Counted from the first letter of the stretch, positions 41,448 through 49,839 are shown. The stretch: DNA of 64,000 nucleotides from CAYFWF01 sp964346815 (GCA_964346815.1 CAYFWF010000003.1:62001-126000); one strand, 5' to 3'. Notes: a model not told the origin generated them from the sequence alone. Translations and numbers: made by a program.

Positions 41448-41756
41448 ATGCACAAAGATCCGAAAGAATATTTTATGGATAAGCTTGAAGAGGATATCAG
41501 AGAAATCGAAGAACAACTGGATGTGTTGGAAACAAAGCTGGAAGATGCCGGATGGGAGCCTGAAATGGATTTTAGAAACCAGATCGACAGCTTGAGGCTC
41601 AGGCTGGAAAACCTGATGAAGGAAGTGGACAGATTTGAGGTGAGCAGCGAATCCAAATGGAGCGTTTTCAAAAAGAGTTGTGAAAACACTCTTTCCAAGA
41701 TTTCAAAGGATACTCAGGAAATCACCAGCCGGATGAATAATTTCCTGTTGGAGTGA
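41448..41756 (+). CDS. Small coiled-coil protein, unknown function
   Basis: A 102-residue acidic, helical protein with heptad-like LEEDIREIEEQLDVLETKLED and RLENLMKEVDRFE segments. RBS GGGAGGAGG precedes the ATG strongly. It resembles in length and composition the coiled-coil gene at 3013 but shares no clear sequence. No family is recognised. It is the last gene of the long plus-strand run and lies before a strong inverted repeat (41789-41819). Confidence 0.65.
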   Translation: MHKDPKEYFMDKLEEDIREIEEQLDVLETKLEDAGWEPEMDFRNQIDSLRLRLENLMKEVDRFEVSSESKWSVFKKSCENTLSKISKDTQEITSRMNNFLLE

Positions 41757-41788
41757 CGGGATGTGCCCGGTCCGCACTCCCTCCCATC

Positions 41789-41819
41789 GACAGACTGTCA
41801 CCATCGTGACGGTCCTGTC
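41789..41819. repeat. Long inverted repeat between the coiled-coil and Usp genes
   Basis: GACAG-ACTGTCAC, a CATC loop, then GTGACGGT-CCTGTC. The arms match at 12 of 13 positions with one extra base in the right arm. There is no U-run after it, so it does not look like a simple intrinsic terminator. It contains GTCCTGTC, similar to one arm of the activator site, but not its full form. Confidence 0.5.
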
Positions 41820-41851
41820 CATGAAAAATTTAGAAACGAGGATGAGGAGAA

Positions 41852-42154
41852 ATGAACATGTTTTATGTAAGCCTGTATGAGGAGGAATTGCTGAAATCGG
41901 CAAAGAATTCGGTCAAAGAAATCATCGAGAAAAGGGTTTCTGACGGCATCGAAGCACATTCCATTGTCACCCCAGGGTTGGTTGCAGATGAAATCATTCA
42001 TCAGGCCGAGAAACAGAAGGTCGATCTGATCGTAACGGCCACTCACGGGGAAACAGGCTGGCGCCGACTCATATTTGGCTCAGTTGCCGAGAAGGTGGTC
42101 CGTATGGCCCCCTGTCCTGTTCTGACCATTCATGCTCCTAGAGAAGAAGAATGA
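41852..42154 (+). CDS. N-terminally truncated universal stress protein
   Basis: A 100-residue protein equal to the C-terminal two thirds of a UspA domain: an SLYEEELLKSAKN helix, DLIVTATHGETG, and FGSVAEKVVRMAPCPVLTI, which carries the ATP-binding and dimer motifs. The first strand and nucleotide-binding loop (usually ILVPTDFS-like) are missing and cannot be found in the upstream frames. RBS AGGAG fits ATG 41852. It is either a remnant that is still translated or a specialised short Usp; decay is more likely. Confidence 0.65.
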   Translation: MNMFYVSLYEEELLKSAKNSVKEIIEKRVSDGIEAHSIVTPGLVADEIIHQAEKQKVDLIVTATHGETGWRRLIFGSVAEKVVRMAPCPVLTIHAPREEE

Positions 42155-42253
42155 ACATATTTTCGCAAGTTCATAGGGAGACGACTTTTCAATTCTAGGA
42201 AAGATACGTATCCGTGGATTTTGGGCCGATGCAGAAGCGAAGAAAATCGTTTT

Positions 42254-43012
42254 TTATTTCAAGATGACTGTTTTGGCGTTGTTGTCCTCGTTTTGCTCCT
42301 TTATCATAGCCGAACAATCAATGATCGCCGTGATGGCTGACTCTTCGGTCAGTGTGAGTCCGGCAGGAAAAACGGCGATTCCGGTCACCGGGGCCAATTC
42401 CTTATCAGGATCGAATTCAAGGATGGTTCTTGTACAGAATTCTTCTTCATTCTTGATCACATGCAGGGTGCATTCGGGTTCTTGCTCTTCCACCCACGCT
42501 TTAAGAGGGAAGTCTCCTGGGCCTACGTTTTCCACAACCACCACCACCTGAGAGTCCTCGTCTAGATAGATATCTTGAATCCGCAGATCAGGAAGCAGAC
42601 AAGGGCCGATGTACTTACCTTCTACTTGATTATTTTCTTCGTTCGATTCTTTTATTTCCTCATTGTAATCGAGGTATAGATCGACTCTTACCGAGGCGGC
42701 AATATCGTAAGGGAGCAGATAACTGGCAGTCCCGTTAGGCTCGGTTATTCCCCCGTTGGAGGTGGAGCTGGGCTCAAGCAGGAGAATATCTTCCTGAACG
42801 ACTCCGTCCAGATAGAGAGAAGCCAGACTGGTCGAATCCTCGGAAATTGAACCTTCACCTTGATTTTCCACCGTGACATAGAGGGTCCCTCCCATACAGG
42901 AAATATCTTCCACAACAAGATCGGGAAGAGGTTCCTGCTGTTTTTTGCAAGAAAGTAAGGCTCCTGTTATCAATATTCCACTGATTAAGATGATCCAAGT
43001 CATTCTTTTCAT
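42254..43012 (-). CDS. Lipoprotein with CARDB-type domains
   Basis: A 252-residue lipoprotein. ATG 43012 follows AAGGAGG and opens a signal peptide with lipobox GALLSC. Two CARDB/Ig-like repeats follow, beginning LPDLVVEDISC and LPDLRIQDIYL, each with N-Q-G (VENQGEG) or NVGPGD patterns and a DYNEEIKESNEENN or EQNEDNNAK acidic loop. Such domains act in surface adhesion or protein contact. A longer reading to 43225 lacks an RBS. A weak -24/-12-like element and a good upstream inverted repeat lie before it (43069-43203). Confidence 0.7.
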   Translation of the reverse strand: MKRMTWIILISGILITGALLSCKKQQEPLPDLVVEDISCMGGTLYVTVENQGEGSISEDSTSLASLYLDGVVQEDILLLEPSSTSNGGITEPNGTASYLLPYDIAASVRVDLYLDYNEEIKESNEENNQVEGKYIGPCLLPDLRIQDIYLDEDSQVVVVVENVGPGDFPLKAWVEEQEPECTLHVIKNEEEFCTRTILEFDPDKELAPVTGIAVFPAGLTLTEESAITAIIDCSAMIKEQNEDNNAKTVILK

Positions 43013-43068
43013 GTTTCTTAGCCTCCTTATAAAAAAATCAGTGTTTTTGGAAGTTCCTCTGCATATTT

Positions 43069-43084
43069 CTGTAAGAACTTGCCA
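43069..43084 (-). promoter_or_regulatory. Weak -24/-12-like element before the CARDB lipoprotein
   Basis: Minus-strand TGGCAA-GTTCT-TACA has a fair -24 (GG at 43083-43082) but a poor -12. It is noted because an activator-type inverted repeat (43183-43203) lies 110 bp upstream. Confidence 0.3.
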
Positions 43085-43182
43085 AAAGCTGTCCCAGATT
43101 ATCTTGATTTTCAGGGAAAACAAAGTAAAAGAATTGGTGCCCTTACCCAATTGGAACTCGACCAGTACTGTTTCACAGAATT

Positions 43183-43203
43183 TTTTCCTTTTTCGCGGGA
43201 CAA
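43183..43203. promoter_or_regulatory. Activator-type inverted repeat upstream of the CARDB lipoprotein
   Basis: On the minus strand TTGTCCCGC-GAA-AAAGGAAAA. The left arm is identical to the one at 45633-45641; the right arm is weaker. Its centre is 43193. Confidence 0.45.
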
Positions 43204-43274
43204 ATGGGGGTTGTTCAAAATCCATCGGTTCTCTTCAGAAAGCCAGGAGGCCTATCGACTCGGTCGCAGAGATA

Positions 43275-43850
43275 TTAATCAGAAACCCCCATACGATTCC
43301 CTAATTCGAACGCCTTTTTCAAAAGGGAAGGGGACTCTAAAATTTTTCCCTTATCATCGAATCCCGGACAGAAAAGTTCCTCCTGATAGGTTACGTTTAT
43401 ATTATGAAAGAACTGCCTGGTGATGAACTTCGCATTTTGGAAGAATTCTTTTTTATGGGAAGCCTGGACCAGAATCAGGGCACCGTGCTTTCGTTCCGTA
43501 AAGATTCTTTTTTTCAAAAGGACCTTCGAGACCCAGATACACTGGAATCGGTCGATCATCATCTTGGTCTGAGCCGACAGGCTCCCGAAAAAAATTGGAG
43601 AAGCCAAGATAATGGAATTGGCCTGACTCATTGCCCGGAATACACAATGCATATCGTCTTTTATAACGGAAAGGCCATCCTGATCGACCTTCGCATATTC
43701 TTGTTCTTGACAGGGGAAAAAATTCAAGTCATTAAGGACAATTCCTTCGGTTTCTGCACCGGACGTCTGGGCTCCCCTCAAAGCTTCATTGAGCAGTATT
43801 TCGGTGTTTCCCCCCTTTCTCGGACTGCCGTTGATGCCGACAACTTTCAC
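43275..43850 (-). CDS. Flavodoxin-like NAD(P)H-dependent FMN reductase family protein
   Basis: A 191-residue flavodoxin-fold protein. FMN-binding loop GSPRKGGNTE is at the N-terminus and SPIFFGSLSAQTKMMIDRF is conserved. The usual Cys cluster of iron-sulfur flavoproteins (PC-xx-C-x2-C) is reduced to one Cys (PCQEQEYAKVDQDG), so no iron-sulfur centre is expected. It probably carries out two-electron flavin reductions, with the partner unknown. It lies 15 nt downstream of the small barrel gene on the same strand. Confidence 0.85.
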   Translation of the reverse strand: MKVVGINGSPRKGGNTEILLNEALRGAQTSGAETEGIVLNDLNFFPCQEQEYAKVDQDGLSVIKDDMHCVFRAMSQANSIILASPIFFGSLSAQTKMMIDRFQCIWVSKVLLKKRIFTERKHGALILVQASHKKEFFQNAKFITRQFFHNINVTYQEELFCPGFDDKGKILESPSLLKKAFELGNRMGVSD

Positions 43851-43865
43851 TGCCCTTATCCGTTC

Positions 43866-44324
43866 CTAAAGAGGAAAAAGATACCTGATTCCCAGAGAAC
43901 CCCGGAGGAAAACTTTTTGACCAGAGGTAAATTCGATCATGGGCACCACTTCCAGAAAAAAGTTCAGAGGAATTTTCAGCGAGGTAAAATCCAGACCCAG
44001 AGGAATTCTCAACCTGAATTTGCTCTTTTTCTGCCAAGCGATTCTTCCTCCGGCTCCGGAATAAAAGGATATTTCAGACTTGCGGGTATCGAAAATTTTG
44101 AATTTGATAAAGAGTAAGTCAGCATGAGCTCGCCAACTTTTTTCTTTACCGAGCGTCCGTCCAATCGCTCCTGTGATGGCCAGCGATCTTCCTACCCAAA
44201 TCTTGACATGGATTCCGGTCGGTTCTACAAAGATCAGGCCGACTCCGATTTGGCCTTCTTGAGCCTTTAACGGCCAGCTCAAAAGAATCAACAAAATGAA
44301 AACGGTACTGAGTTTTTTATTCAT
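43866..44324 (-). CDS. Small secreted, probably outer-membrane beta-barrel protein
   Basis: A 152-residue protein with a clear signal peptide ending SWPLKAQ. The rest shows alternating hydrophobic strands (IGVGLIFVEPTGIHVKIW, LAITGAIGRTLG, SFYSGAGGRIAW, LRIPLGLDFTS) and a C-terminal FLRGSLGIRYLFPL with terminal aromatic-rich strand, as in small outer-membrane barrels. It resembles short barrel proteins seen in spirochaetes and Bacteroidetes, but no exact family is assigned. It is followed by the flavodoxin-like gene. Confidence 0.65.
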   Translation of the reverse strand: MNKKLSTVFILLILLSWPLKAQEGQIGVGLIFVEPTGIHVKIWVGRSLAITGAIGRTLGKEKSWRAHADLLFIKFKIFDTRKSEISFYSGAGGRIAWQKKSKFRLRIPLGLDFTSLKIPLNFFLEVVPMIEFTSGQKVFLRGSLGIRYLFPL

Positions 44325-44421
44325 CGGTAATATTCTTCCTTTCCCTATTTTAATGATGTGGATACCTTGATCCTACTGGGCTGTATAGCCTCCGTCTATG
44401 ACTCATTCGCTCCCTGTTTCG

Positions 44422-45522
44422 TTATCGACCCTGAATATTTTGTTCGAGCCGTGGTGCAATGGCCTCTTCCCAGACGATTTTGAAACAGGCGGCAACAGGG
44501 ATGGCAAACAGCAAACCGGGCAGTCCTCCCACCCAGCCGCCGATAAACACCACCACCAGAATGGTCAGCGGATTCAAGGTGGTGGATTTGCTTTGTATCC
44601 AGGGCGTCAGTATATACTCTTCGATGACATTCACTCCTTGAAAAACCACAGTAGGCCAAACGATCACTGCCAAAAAATCGAATCCTGGCGGTTGAGCTCC
44701 TGTGGTCATTTCCAGGTATTTAACCAGGACCGCCGATACCCAGCCGACGGTGGACAGATAGGGAACGATACTCAAAAAGCCGGTTGTAATGCCCAGTAGA
44801 AACCAGTAGGGAACTCCCGCCAGAAACCAACCTCCTGAAAAGAGCACCGATATAATCAGCGAGATGAGCAGGCGGCCCCTGAAAAAGCTGCCCACCGCTT
44901 TATCCATGCGGCCAAGGATTTGTAAAATCAGGTCTTTCTTCTTCAGGGGTATATGGCTCTTGGCTTTGAAAATGAACTGGTTGAAGTTTATCGAAAAGAC
45001 GAAGAAAGAGACAGGAATGAGAATAATCCAGAACAAAATGATCACCGAGGTGCCGATGACGCCCCCGATAAAAGGAATGATGGATTCGGATTGCACATCC
45101 AGTTTTTCCAGAAGTGCGCCGGGCTTTTGAGGAACTTCTCCGAGGGGAACGCCATATTTATCTCTTAAGGTTTCCCAGTAATCCGGCAAGCTCTGGACGA
45201 AATTGGTCCCCTGTTCGATAAGAGGGGGGACCAGCCATATGGAGGCGGCTATGACCGCAGCAATGGCAATGGTCAGAATGAAAAGGATGGTCACTTGTTT
45301 GGGAATATGGAGATTCGCTTGGGCAAAGTTAACCGCGGGATTGAAAAGATAGGCCAGCAGCAAGCCAAAAAAAACAGGAAGCAGAATGGCCCGCAGGTAA
45401 AAGCAGATGGCCAGGAATAAGATGACCGAGACTATCCACATCAGATCCCTGACCGCTGTGATTTTCCACAAATGGGGACCATCAGGAGATGATCGGCTTT
45501 CTTGGTGCGGAATTTTTGCCAT
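44422..45522 (-). CDS. AI-2E family transporter (permease)
   Basis: A 366-residue membrane protein of the AI-2E/UPF0118 family, with about eight hydrophobic segments, a central cytoplasmic region with PLIEQGTNFVQSLPDYWETL, and the conserved VLFSGGWFLAGVPYWFLLGITTGF-like region (given by parts) plus TLNPLTILVVVFIGG near the end. Members export small molecules or act as Na+/H+ antiporters. ATG 45522 begins MAKIPH. A longer frame to 45729 crosses the canonical -24/-12 promoter at 45546-45561 and is rejected. It is divergent from the winged-helix/BON operon. Confidence 0.85.
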   Translation of the reverse strand: MAKIPHQESRSSPDGPHLWKITAVRDLMWIVSVILFLAICFYLRAILLPVFFGLLLAYLFNPAVNFAQANLHIPKQVTILFILTIAIAAVIAASIWLVPPLIEQGTNFVQSLPDYWETLRDKYGVPLGEVPQKPGALLEKLDVQSESIIPFIGGVIGTSVIILFWIILIPVSFFVFSINFNQFIFKAKSHIPLKKKDLILQILGRMDKAVGSFFRGRLLISLIISVLFSGGWFLAGVPYWFLLGITTGFLSIVPYLSTVGWVSAVLVKYLEMTTGAQPPGFDFLAVIVWPTVVFQGVNVIEEYILTPWIQSKSTTLNPLTILVVVFIGGWVGGLPGLLFAIPVAACFKIVWEEAIAPRLEQNIQGR

Positions 45523-45545
45523 GGATAATCTTTCATAATGAGAGG

Positions 45546-45561
45546 TGCAAGAATAATGCCA
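45546..45561 (-). promoter_or_regulatory. Canonical sigma-54-type -24/-12 promoter for the AI-2E transporter
   Basis: Minus-strand TGGCAT-TATTC-TTGC, GG at 45560-45559, N10, GC at 45548-45547. This is the best full match in the window. The expected start is near 45535, 13 nt before the ATG. Confidence 0.7.
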
Positions 45562-45632
45562 GCTAATGAAAGGAATTCCAGACCTCTTACCGGTCTTGAA
45601 AACCATCGAAAATAATACTATTTGGCAAGATA

Positions 45633-45653
45633 TTGTCCCGCCATACAGGACAC
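45633..45653. promoter_or_regulatory. Shared activator site between two divergent -24/-12 promoters
   Basis: TTGTCCCGC-CAT-ACAGGACAC. The centre (45643) is 83 bp from the minus-strand -24 GG (45560) and 105 bp from the plus-strand one (45748), so one bound activator could serve both genes. Confidence 0.7.
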
Positions 45654-45746
45654 CTTTCTCTAAAATTGATCTCTTTCCTCTTGTCTTGAAGGTCATGGGC
45701 AGGCTGGATCCAGGCTTTTCTGTTTTCATCGCTCCCTCAATAGCTT

Positions 45747-45762
45747 TGGCACATTTCTTGAA
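45747..45762 (+). promoter_or_regulatory. Sigma-54-type -24/-12 promoter for the winged-helix/BON operon
   Basis: TGGCAC-ATTTC-TTGA, a perfect TGGCAC -24 with GG at 45748-45749 and -12 G at 45760. Start expected near 45773, before the ATG at 45806. Confidence 0.65.
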
Positions 45763-45805
45763 TTGATCTTACTGAGAAACCTCATATTCGAAATGGAGAA
45801 AAAAA

Positions 45806-46015
45806 ATGAAGGAAAAGATTGGCTCCGTTGCCGGGGATATCTGGCACATTTTGAGAGAACGGGACGAAATTCTGGTATCGGAAATTCCCAAAATATTGAA
45901 CGAACGATCCATGATCGTCCACCAAGCCCTGGGATGGCTAGCCCGGGAAGATAAATTGGAATTCCGAACAAAAGGTCAAAAGACATACGTTTCTCTTTCT
46001 GAACCAGGAAGATAG
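45806..46015 (+). CDS. Small winged-helix (DUF2582-type) protein
   Basis: A 69-residue protein containing a winged helix: VAGDIWHILRERDEILVSEIPKIL (split across helix 1-2), a recognition helix SMIVHQALGWLARED and a wing KLEFRTKGQKTYVSLS. It matches the small winged helix-turn-helix proteins (DUF2582 type) found in anaerobes. It may bind DNA or a protein partner; no ligand domain is attached. It is the first gene after a -24/-12 promoter and is followed with no gap by the broken BON gene. Confidence 0.75.
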   Translation: MKEKIGSVAGDIWHILRERDEILVSEIPKILNERSMIVHQALGWLAREDKLEFRTKGQKTYVSLSEPGR

Positions 46016-46681
46016 ATGGAAACCGACGAAAAAATTAAAAAAGACGTGGTGGATCAGCTTTTCTGGGATGGGAGAGTAGATTCCTCCGAAATACAGGTGG
46101 CTGTATCGGAGGGTGCAGTCACTTTATCCGGGAATGTGCAAAGTTTTGCCGCCCGCCAGGCGGCAGAGAGCGATGCGCTGTCTATCCCTGGAGTTGTGGC
46201 TTTAAAAAACCTTCTCACCGTTAAATATCCCAAGACGACTCCCGTGCCTGGTGACGATGAGATAAAGAGGAACATAGAAAATGTTTTGTAATGGAATCCC
46301 TCCATCGACGATTCACAAATAGACATCGTCGTGGATCGAGGAATCGTCAAGTTGAAAGGCACAGTCGATTCATCTTGGAAAAAGGAAAAGGCCGAACTGG
46401 CCGCCTATGATATTTTCGGAGCAGTGGAAGTGATCAATCAACTGAGTGTCGTTCCGACGAAAAATATCGCCGACCAGGTCATTGCCGAACAAATCACTAC
46501 TGCCCTGGGGAGGAATACAGATGTCGATGAAGACAGGATAGACATCCAAGTCGAGAACGGACATGTCGTTCTCTCTGGCTCTGTTCCCAATTGGAACATG
46601 TTCCGGTCGGCCTTTGAGACCGCGCTTTATACACCCGGTGTCATCAGCGTTGATAACAAACTTTCGTTGAGGAAAGACTAG
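46016..46681 (+). pseudogene. BON-domain gene interrupted by an in-frame stop
   Basis: A single frame of 222 codons encodes three BON repeats but has a TAA at 46289-46291 after DEIKRNIENVL. The frame continues without shift as WNPSIDDSQIDIVVD and carries two more good BON units (GIVKLKGTVDSS and GHVVLSGSVPNW). One substitution would restore the gene. As it stands a 91-residue one-BON product is made, with the rest silent unless read through. No signal peptide is present. ATG 46016 directly follows the stop of the winged-helix gene. It could also be a recent or sequencing nonsense change. Confidence 0.75.
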
Positions 46682-46776
46682 AAAAATCTTCATCTAGTAG
46701 AATTCTCAGGTTGGTTCCATTCTTTGAGAGTCGGTGTCGGATTCGTGAAGAGAAAGCAAGGAACAAGGAGGAAAAA

Positions 46777-49700
46777 ATGTTTGCTATTTCGAATTATAGG
46801 CTTTTAATCCTCATTCTGTTGTTTTTTTCAGGTATAGGGCTGATCGTCTCGTCAGCACATGCCCAGTATTTTGGGAGGAATAAGGTCCAGTATGAATCGT
46901 TTGACTTCAAGGTCCTGCATACCAAGAACTTCGACGTGTATTTTTATCCCGAAGAGGAGAAGGCTGCCATAATGGCTGCGAGGTCAGCCGAGAGATGGTA
47001 TGCCCGGATTTCGAGGATTCTCAATCATGAGCTCGGCAGCCGCCAGATTCTCATCCTGTATTCCAGCTCCCCTCACTTTCAACAGACCACTGCTATTCCC
47101 GGGATCATCGGAGAAGGAACGGGAGGGGTGACCGAAATGCTCAAACGAAGAATCGTACTGCCCATGGCAGCGTCTTTGGCAGAGACAGATCACGTTGTCG
47201 GGCATGAGCTGGTGCATGCTTTTCAGTTTGACATAACGGCTCAGGACCACCCCCGGTACGCTGCCCAAACTCCTACTGCTTTTCGTCTTCCCTTATGGTT
47301 TGTAGAAGGATTGGCTGAGTACCTTTCGATCGGGACATCAGACCCTCACACCGCCATGTGGATGAGGGATGCTGTCCGCAGAGAGGCACTGCCGATGGTG
47401 AAGAATATGAATAATCCAAATAAATATTTTCCCTACCGCTACGGCCATTCGCTGTGGGCCTATATCACCGGCCGGTGGGGGGACGATCAGGTGGAAAGAA
47501 TCATGAAAGCGGTGGGAAAAACCGGCGATTATGAAAGCGTCCTGAAGAAAACCTTGGGAGTCAAACTCGAAGAGCTCAGCCAGGGATGGCACCAGGCCTT
47601 GAAAAACAAATCCCAAGCCATTGCTTCCAGAACCGAGGTGCGCAAAGATTCCGGCCGATTGCTTTTCGAGGCAACCAGGGAGAACAGACTGAACGTGTCC
47701 CCTGCTTTAAGTCCTGACGGAAAACAAATTGTATTTCTTTCTTCCAGGGATTTGTTTTCCATCGATATGTATTTGGCCGACGCCGGCACAGGAGAAATAA
47801 AAGAAAAGCTGGTGGAAACGGCTGTAGATCCCCATTTCGAAAGCCTGAAATTCATCAAATCCTCAGGTTCTTGGGATTCTGAGGGCCAGCGGTTCGTCTT
47901 CGGGGCGGTGAGTGGCGGCCAGCCCGTTCTCACCATCCTGGCAGTGCAGGAGGTAGAGAAGATCAAAGAAGTCAGATTCCCTCAGCTGGGAGAGATATTG
48001 AATCCCACCTGGTCTCCAGATGGACGATATATCGCTTTTTCCGCCCTGGAAGGAGGGCTGACCGATCTCTATATGTATGATCTGGATGAAGACAGCCTTG
48101 AGAAGCTGACCGATGACCCTTATGCCGACCTTCATCCCACCTGGTCTCCCGATGGAAACTCTATCGCTTTTGTGACAGACCGGTTTTCAGCCGACCTCAC
48201 CCTGCTCGATCTCGGCTATTATGAACTGGCCCTGTTGGACCCGGCAGCCCGTGACATCGAAAGAGTCAAATCCTTTTCAGGCTACAAGAATATCAATCCC
48301 GAGTGGGCTCCGGATTCGAGAAGCCTATTCTTCATTTCAGACCAGGACGGCATCTCCAATATTTACCAGATGGAACTGACGACAGGGGATATAAAGCAGA
48401 TCACCAACAATTTCACCGGAGTCAGCGGCATTACCGGAATCAGCCCGGCGTTATCTATATCCAGGAAGAGCGGACAATTGGCCTTTTGTCTTTACCAAGA
48501 CAATGGATACAGCATTTACACTCTCGACCCAGCATCAGGACAACATGCGAATGAAGAGACAATTCAGGTGGAGGAACTTCGGCCGGCAGTTCTTCCGCCC
48601 AGGGAACAGATGGCGGGCGAATTAGCCGCTCTTTTGACGAATCCCTTATTCGGTCTTCCGGCTGAGAAAGACTATGCCATCGAGGACTACCAACCGAAGC
48701 TGACCCTGGATTATATCGCGCCCCCTCAAGTAGCCGTAGGTGTGGACAGGTTCGGAACATATGGAGCAGGAGGGATTGCCCTGTTTTTCAGCGATATTCT
48801 CGGTTATCACAGTCTATACACCATGGCCACAGTCAGTACCGACATCCAAAATTCGGCTGCCCTGGTAGGATACCAGCTCAGCAAGTACCGATGGAATCTG
48901 GGATTGGTAGCTCAGAGGACGCCCTATGTTACAGGAGGATTTGCCAGCGGCATCGGCACGGTTCAAGGAGAACCGGCAAGGATCCAGGAAGAGCAGATCT
49001 TCCGGCAGGTGAACTACAGGGTTGAGGCATTGGCAGACTATCCCTTCAACCAGGCCCAGAGATTTGAAATTTCAGGGGGATACAATTACATAAACTTTGA
49101 CCGGGAACTCCGCACCCGTGCATTTTCTTTGATCACGGGAGCCGAGCTTATCGATCAAGAAGAAGATCTGTCAGCGCCAGATTCTCTTCATTTCGGGGTG
49201 GCTTCGGCAGCTCTGGTGTATGACAGCTCCTTTTTCGGAGCAACCAGCCCCATTCTAGGACAGCGGTACCGGTTTGAGGTCTCTCCCTTGGTGGGAAGCA
49301 TTACCTATTACAATGTACTTGCCGATTACAGACGTTATTTTATGCACTTTCGGCCCTTCACTCTGGCCTTTCGAGCTCTTCATTTCGGGCGCTACGGAGC
49401 AGGAGCCGAGGACAACCGTCTTTATCCTCTTTTTATCGGATACCAGACCTTGGTCAGAGGGTACAATACAGGCTCGTTCAGTGCGGAAGAATGCGGTTCA
49501 GAGGATGACTGCTACGCCTTCAATCGACTGTTGGGCAGTAAAATGATCGTGGTTAATGCAGAAATCCGGTTTCCTGTATTCAATCTTTTAGGCATAGGAA
49601 AAGGCTATTATGGCATTCTGCCCGTTGAATTGGCCGCCTTCCTCGACAGTGGATTGGCCTGGCGGAGCGACGATAAAGCCTGGTTTTTAGGTGGAGAGCG

Positions 49701-49839
49701 GAAGCCGGTTTTCAGTGCCGGATTCACTTTCAGGATGAATGTATTTGGCTATGCTATCCTGGGAGTCAGCCTATCCCATCCCTTTAACCGGCCGAAGAAA
49801 GACTGGGTGTTCCAATTCATGTTCACTCCCGGATTTTAG
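46777..49839 (+). CDS. Large outer-membrane protein: MA-type peptidase, beta-propeller, barrel
   Basis: A 1020-residue protein; ATG 46777 follows CAAGGAGG. Signal peptide to about residue 30 (VSSAHAQ). Residues 40-290 form a gluzincin-like peptidase domain with HELVH at 143-147 and the third ligand candidate in WFVEGLAEYLS. Then six or so WD40-like PD40/TolB repeats (LSPDGKQIVFLS, WSPDGRYIAFSA, WSPDGNSIAFVT, WAPDSRSLFFIS). The C-terminal 350 residues form an Omp85/surface-antigen-like barrel (GYQTLVRGYN, ending FQFMFTPGF). It would sit in the outer membrane with a peptidase domain in the periplasm or outside. The role is unknown; the architecture recurs in anaerobic Acidobacteriota-like lineages. 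Confidence 0.85.
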   Translation: MFAISNYRLLILILLFFSGIGLIVSSAHAQYFGRNKVQYESFDFKVLHTKNFDVYFYPEEEKAAIMAARSAERWYARISRILNHELGSRQILILYSSSPHFQQTTAIPGIIGEGTGGVTEMLKRRIVLPMAASLAETDHVVGHELVHAFQFDITAQDHPRYAAQTPTAFRLPLWFVEGLAEYLSIGTSDPHTAMWMRDAVRREALPMVKNMNNPNKYFPYRYGHSLWAYITGRWGDDQVERIMKAVGKTGDYESVLKKTLGVKLEELSQGWHQALKNKSQAIASRTEVRKDSGRLLFEATRENRLNVSPALSPDGKQIVFLSSRDLFSIDMYLADAGTGEIKEKLVETAVDPHFESLKFIKSSGSWDSEGQRFVFGAVSGGQPVLTILAVQEVEKIKEVRFPQLGEILNPTWSPDGRYIAFSALEGGLTDLYMYDLDEDSLEKLTDDPYADLHPTWSPDGNSIAFVTDRFSADLTLLDLGYYELALLDPAARDIERVKSFSGYKNINPEWAPDSRSLFFISDQDGISNIYQMELTTGDIKQITNNFTGVSGITGISPALSISRKSGQLAFCLYQDNGYSIYTLDPASGQHANEETIQVEELRPAVLPPREQMAGELAALLTNPLFGLPAEKDYAIEDYQPKLTLDYIAPPQVAVGVDRFGTYGAGGIALFFSDILGYHSLYTMATVSTDIQNSAALVGYQLSKYRWNLGLVAQRTPYVTGGFASGIGTVQGEPARIQEEQIFRQVNYRVEALADYPFNQAQRFEISGGYNYINFDRELRTRAFSLITGAELIDQEEDLSAPDSLHFGVASAALVYDSSFFGATSPILGQRYRFEVSPLVGSITYYNVLADYRRYFMHFRPFTLAFRALHFGRYGAGAEDNRLYPLFIGYQTLVRGYNTGSFSAEECGSEDDCYAFNRLLGSKMIVVNAEIRFPVFNLLGIGKGYYGILPVELAAFLDSGLAWRSDDKAWFLGGERKPVFSAGFTFRMNVFGYAILGVSLSHPFNRPKKDWVFQFMFTPGF

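Noticed and set aside
45624..45636. TTTGGCAAGATATTGT as a further -24/-12 promoter
   Set aside because: The spacing is 9 nt, and it overlaps the palindrome that fits as activator site for the neighbouring promoters.
46711..46776. Upstream extension of the large peptidase/barrel gene
   Set aside because: The good RBS and signal peptide start at 46777; the extension has neither.
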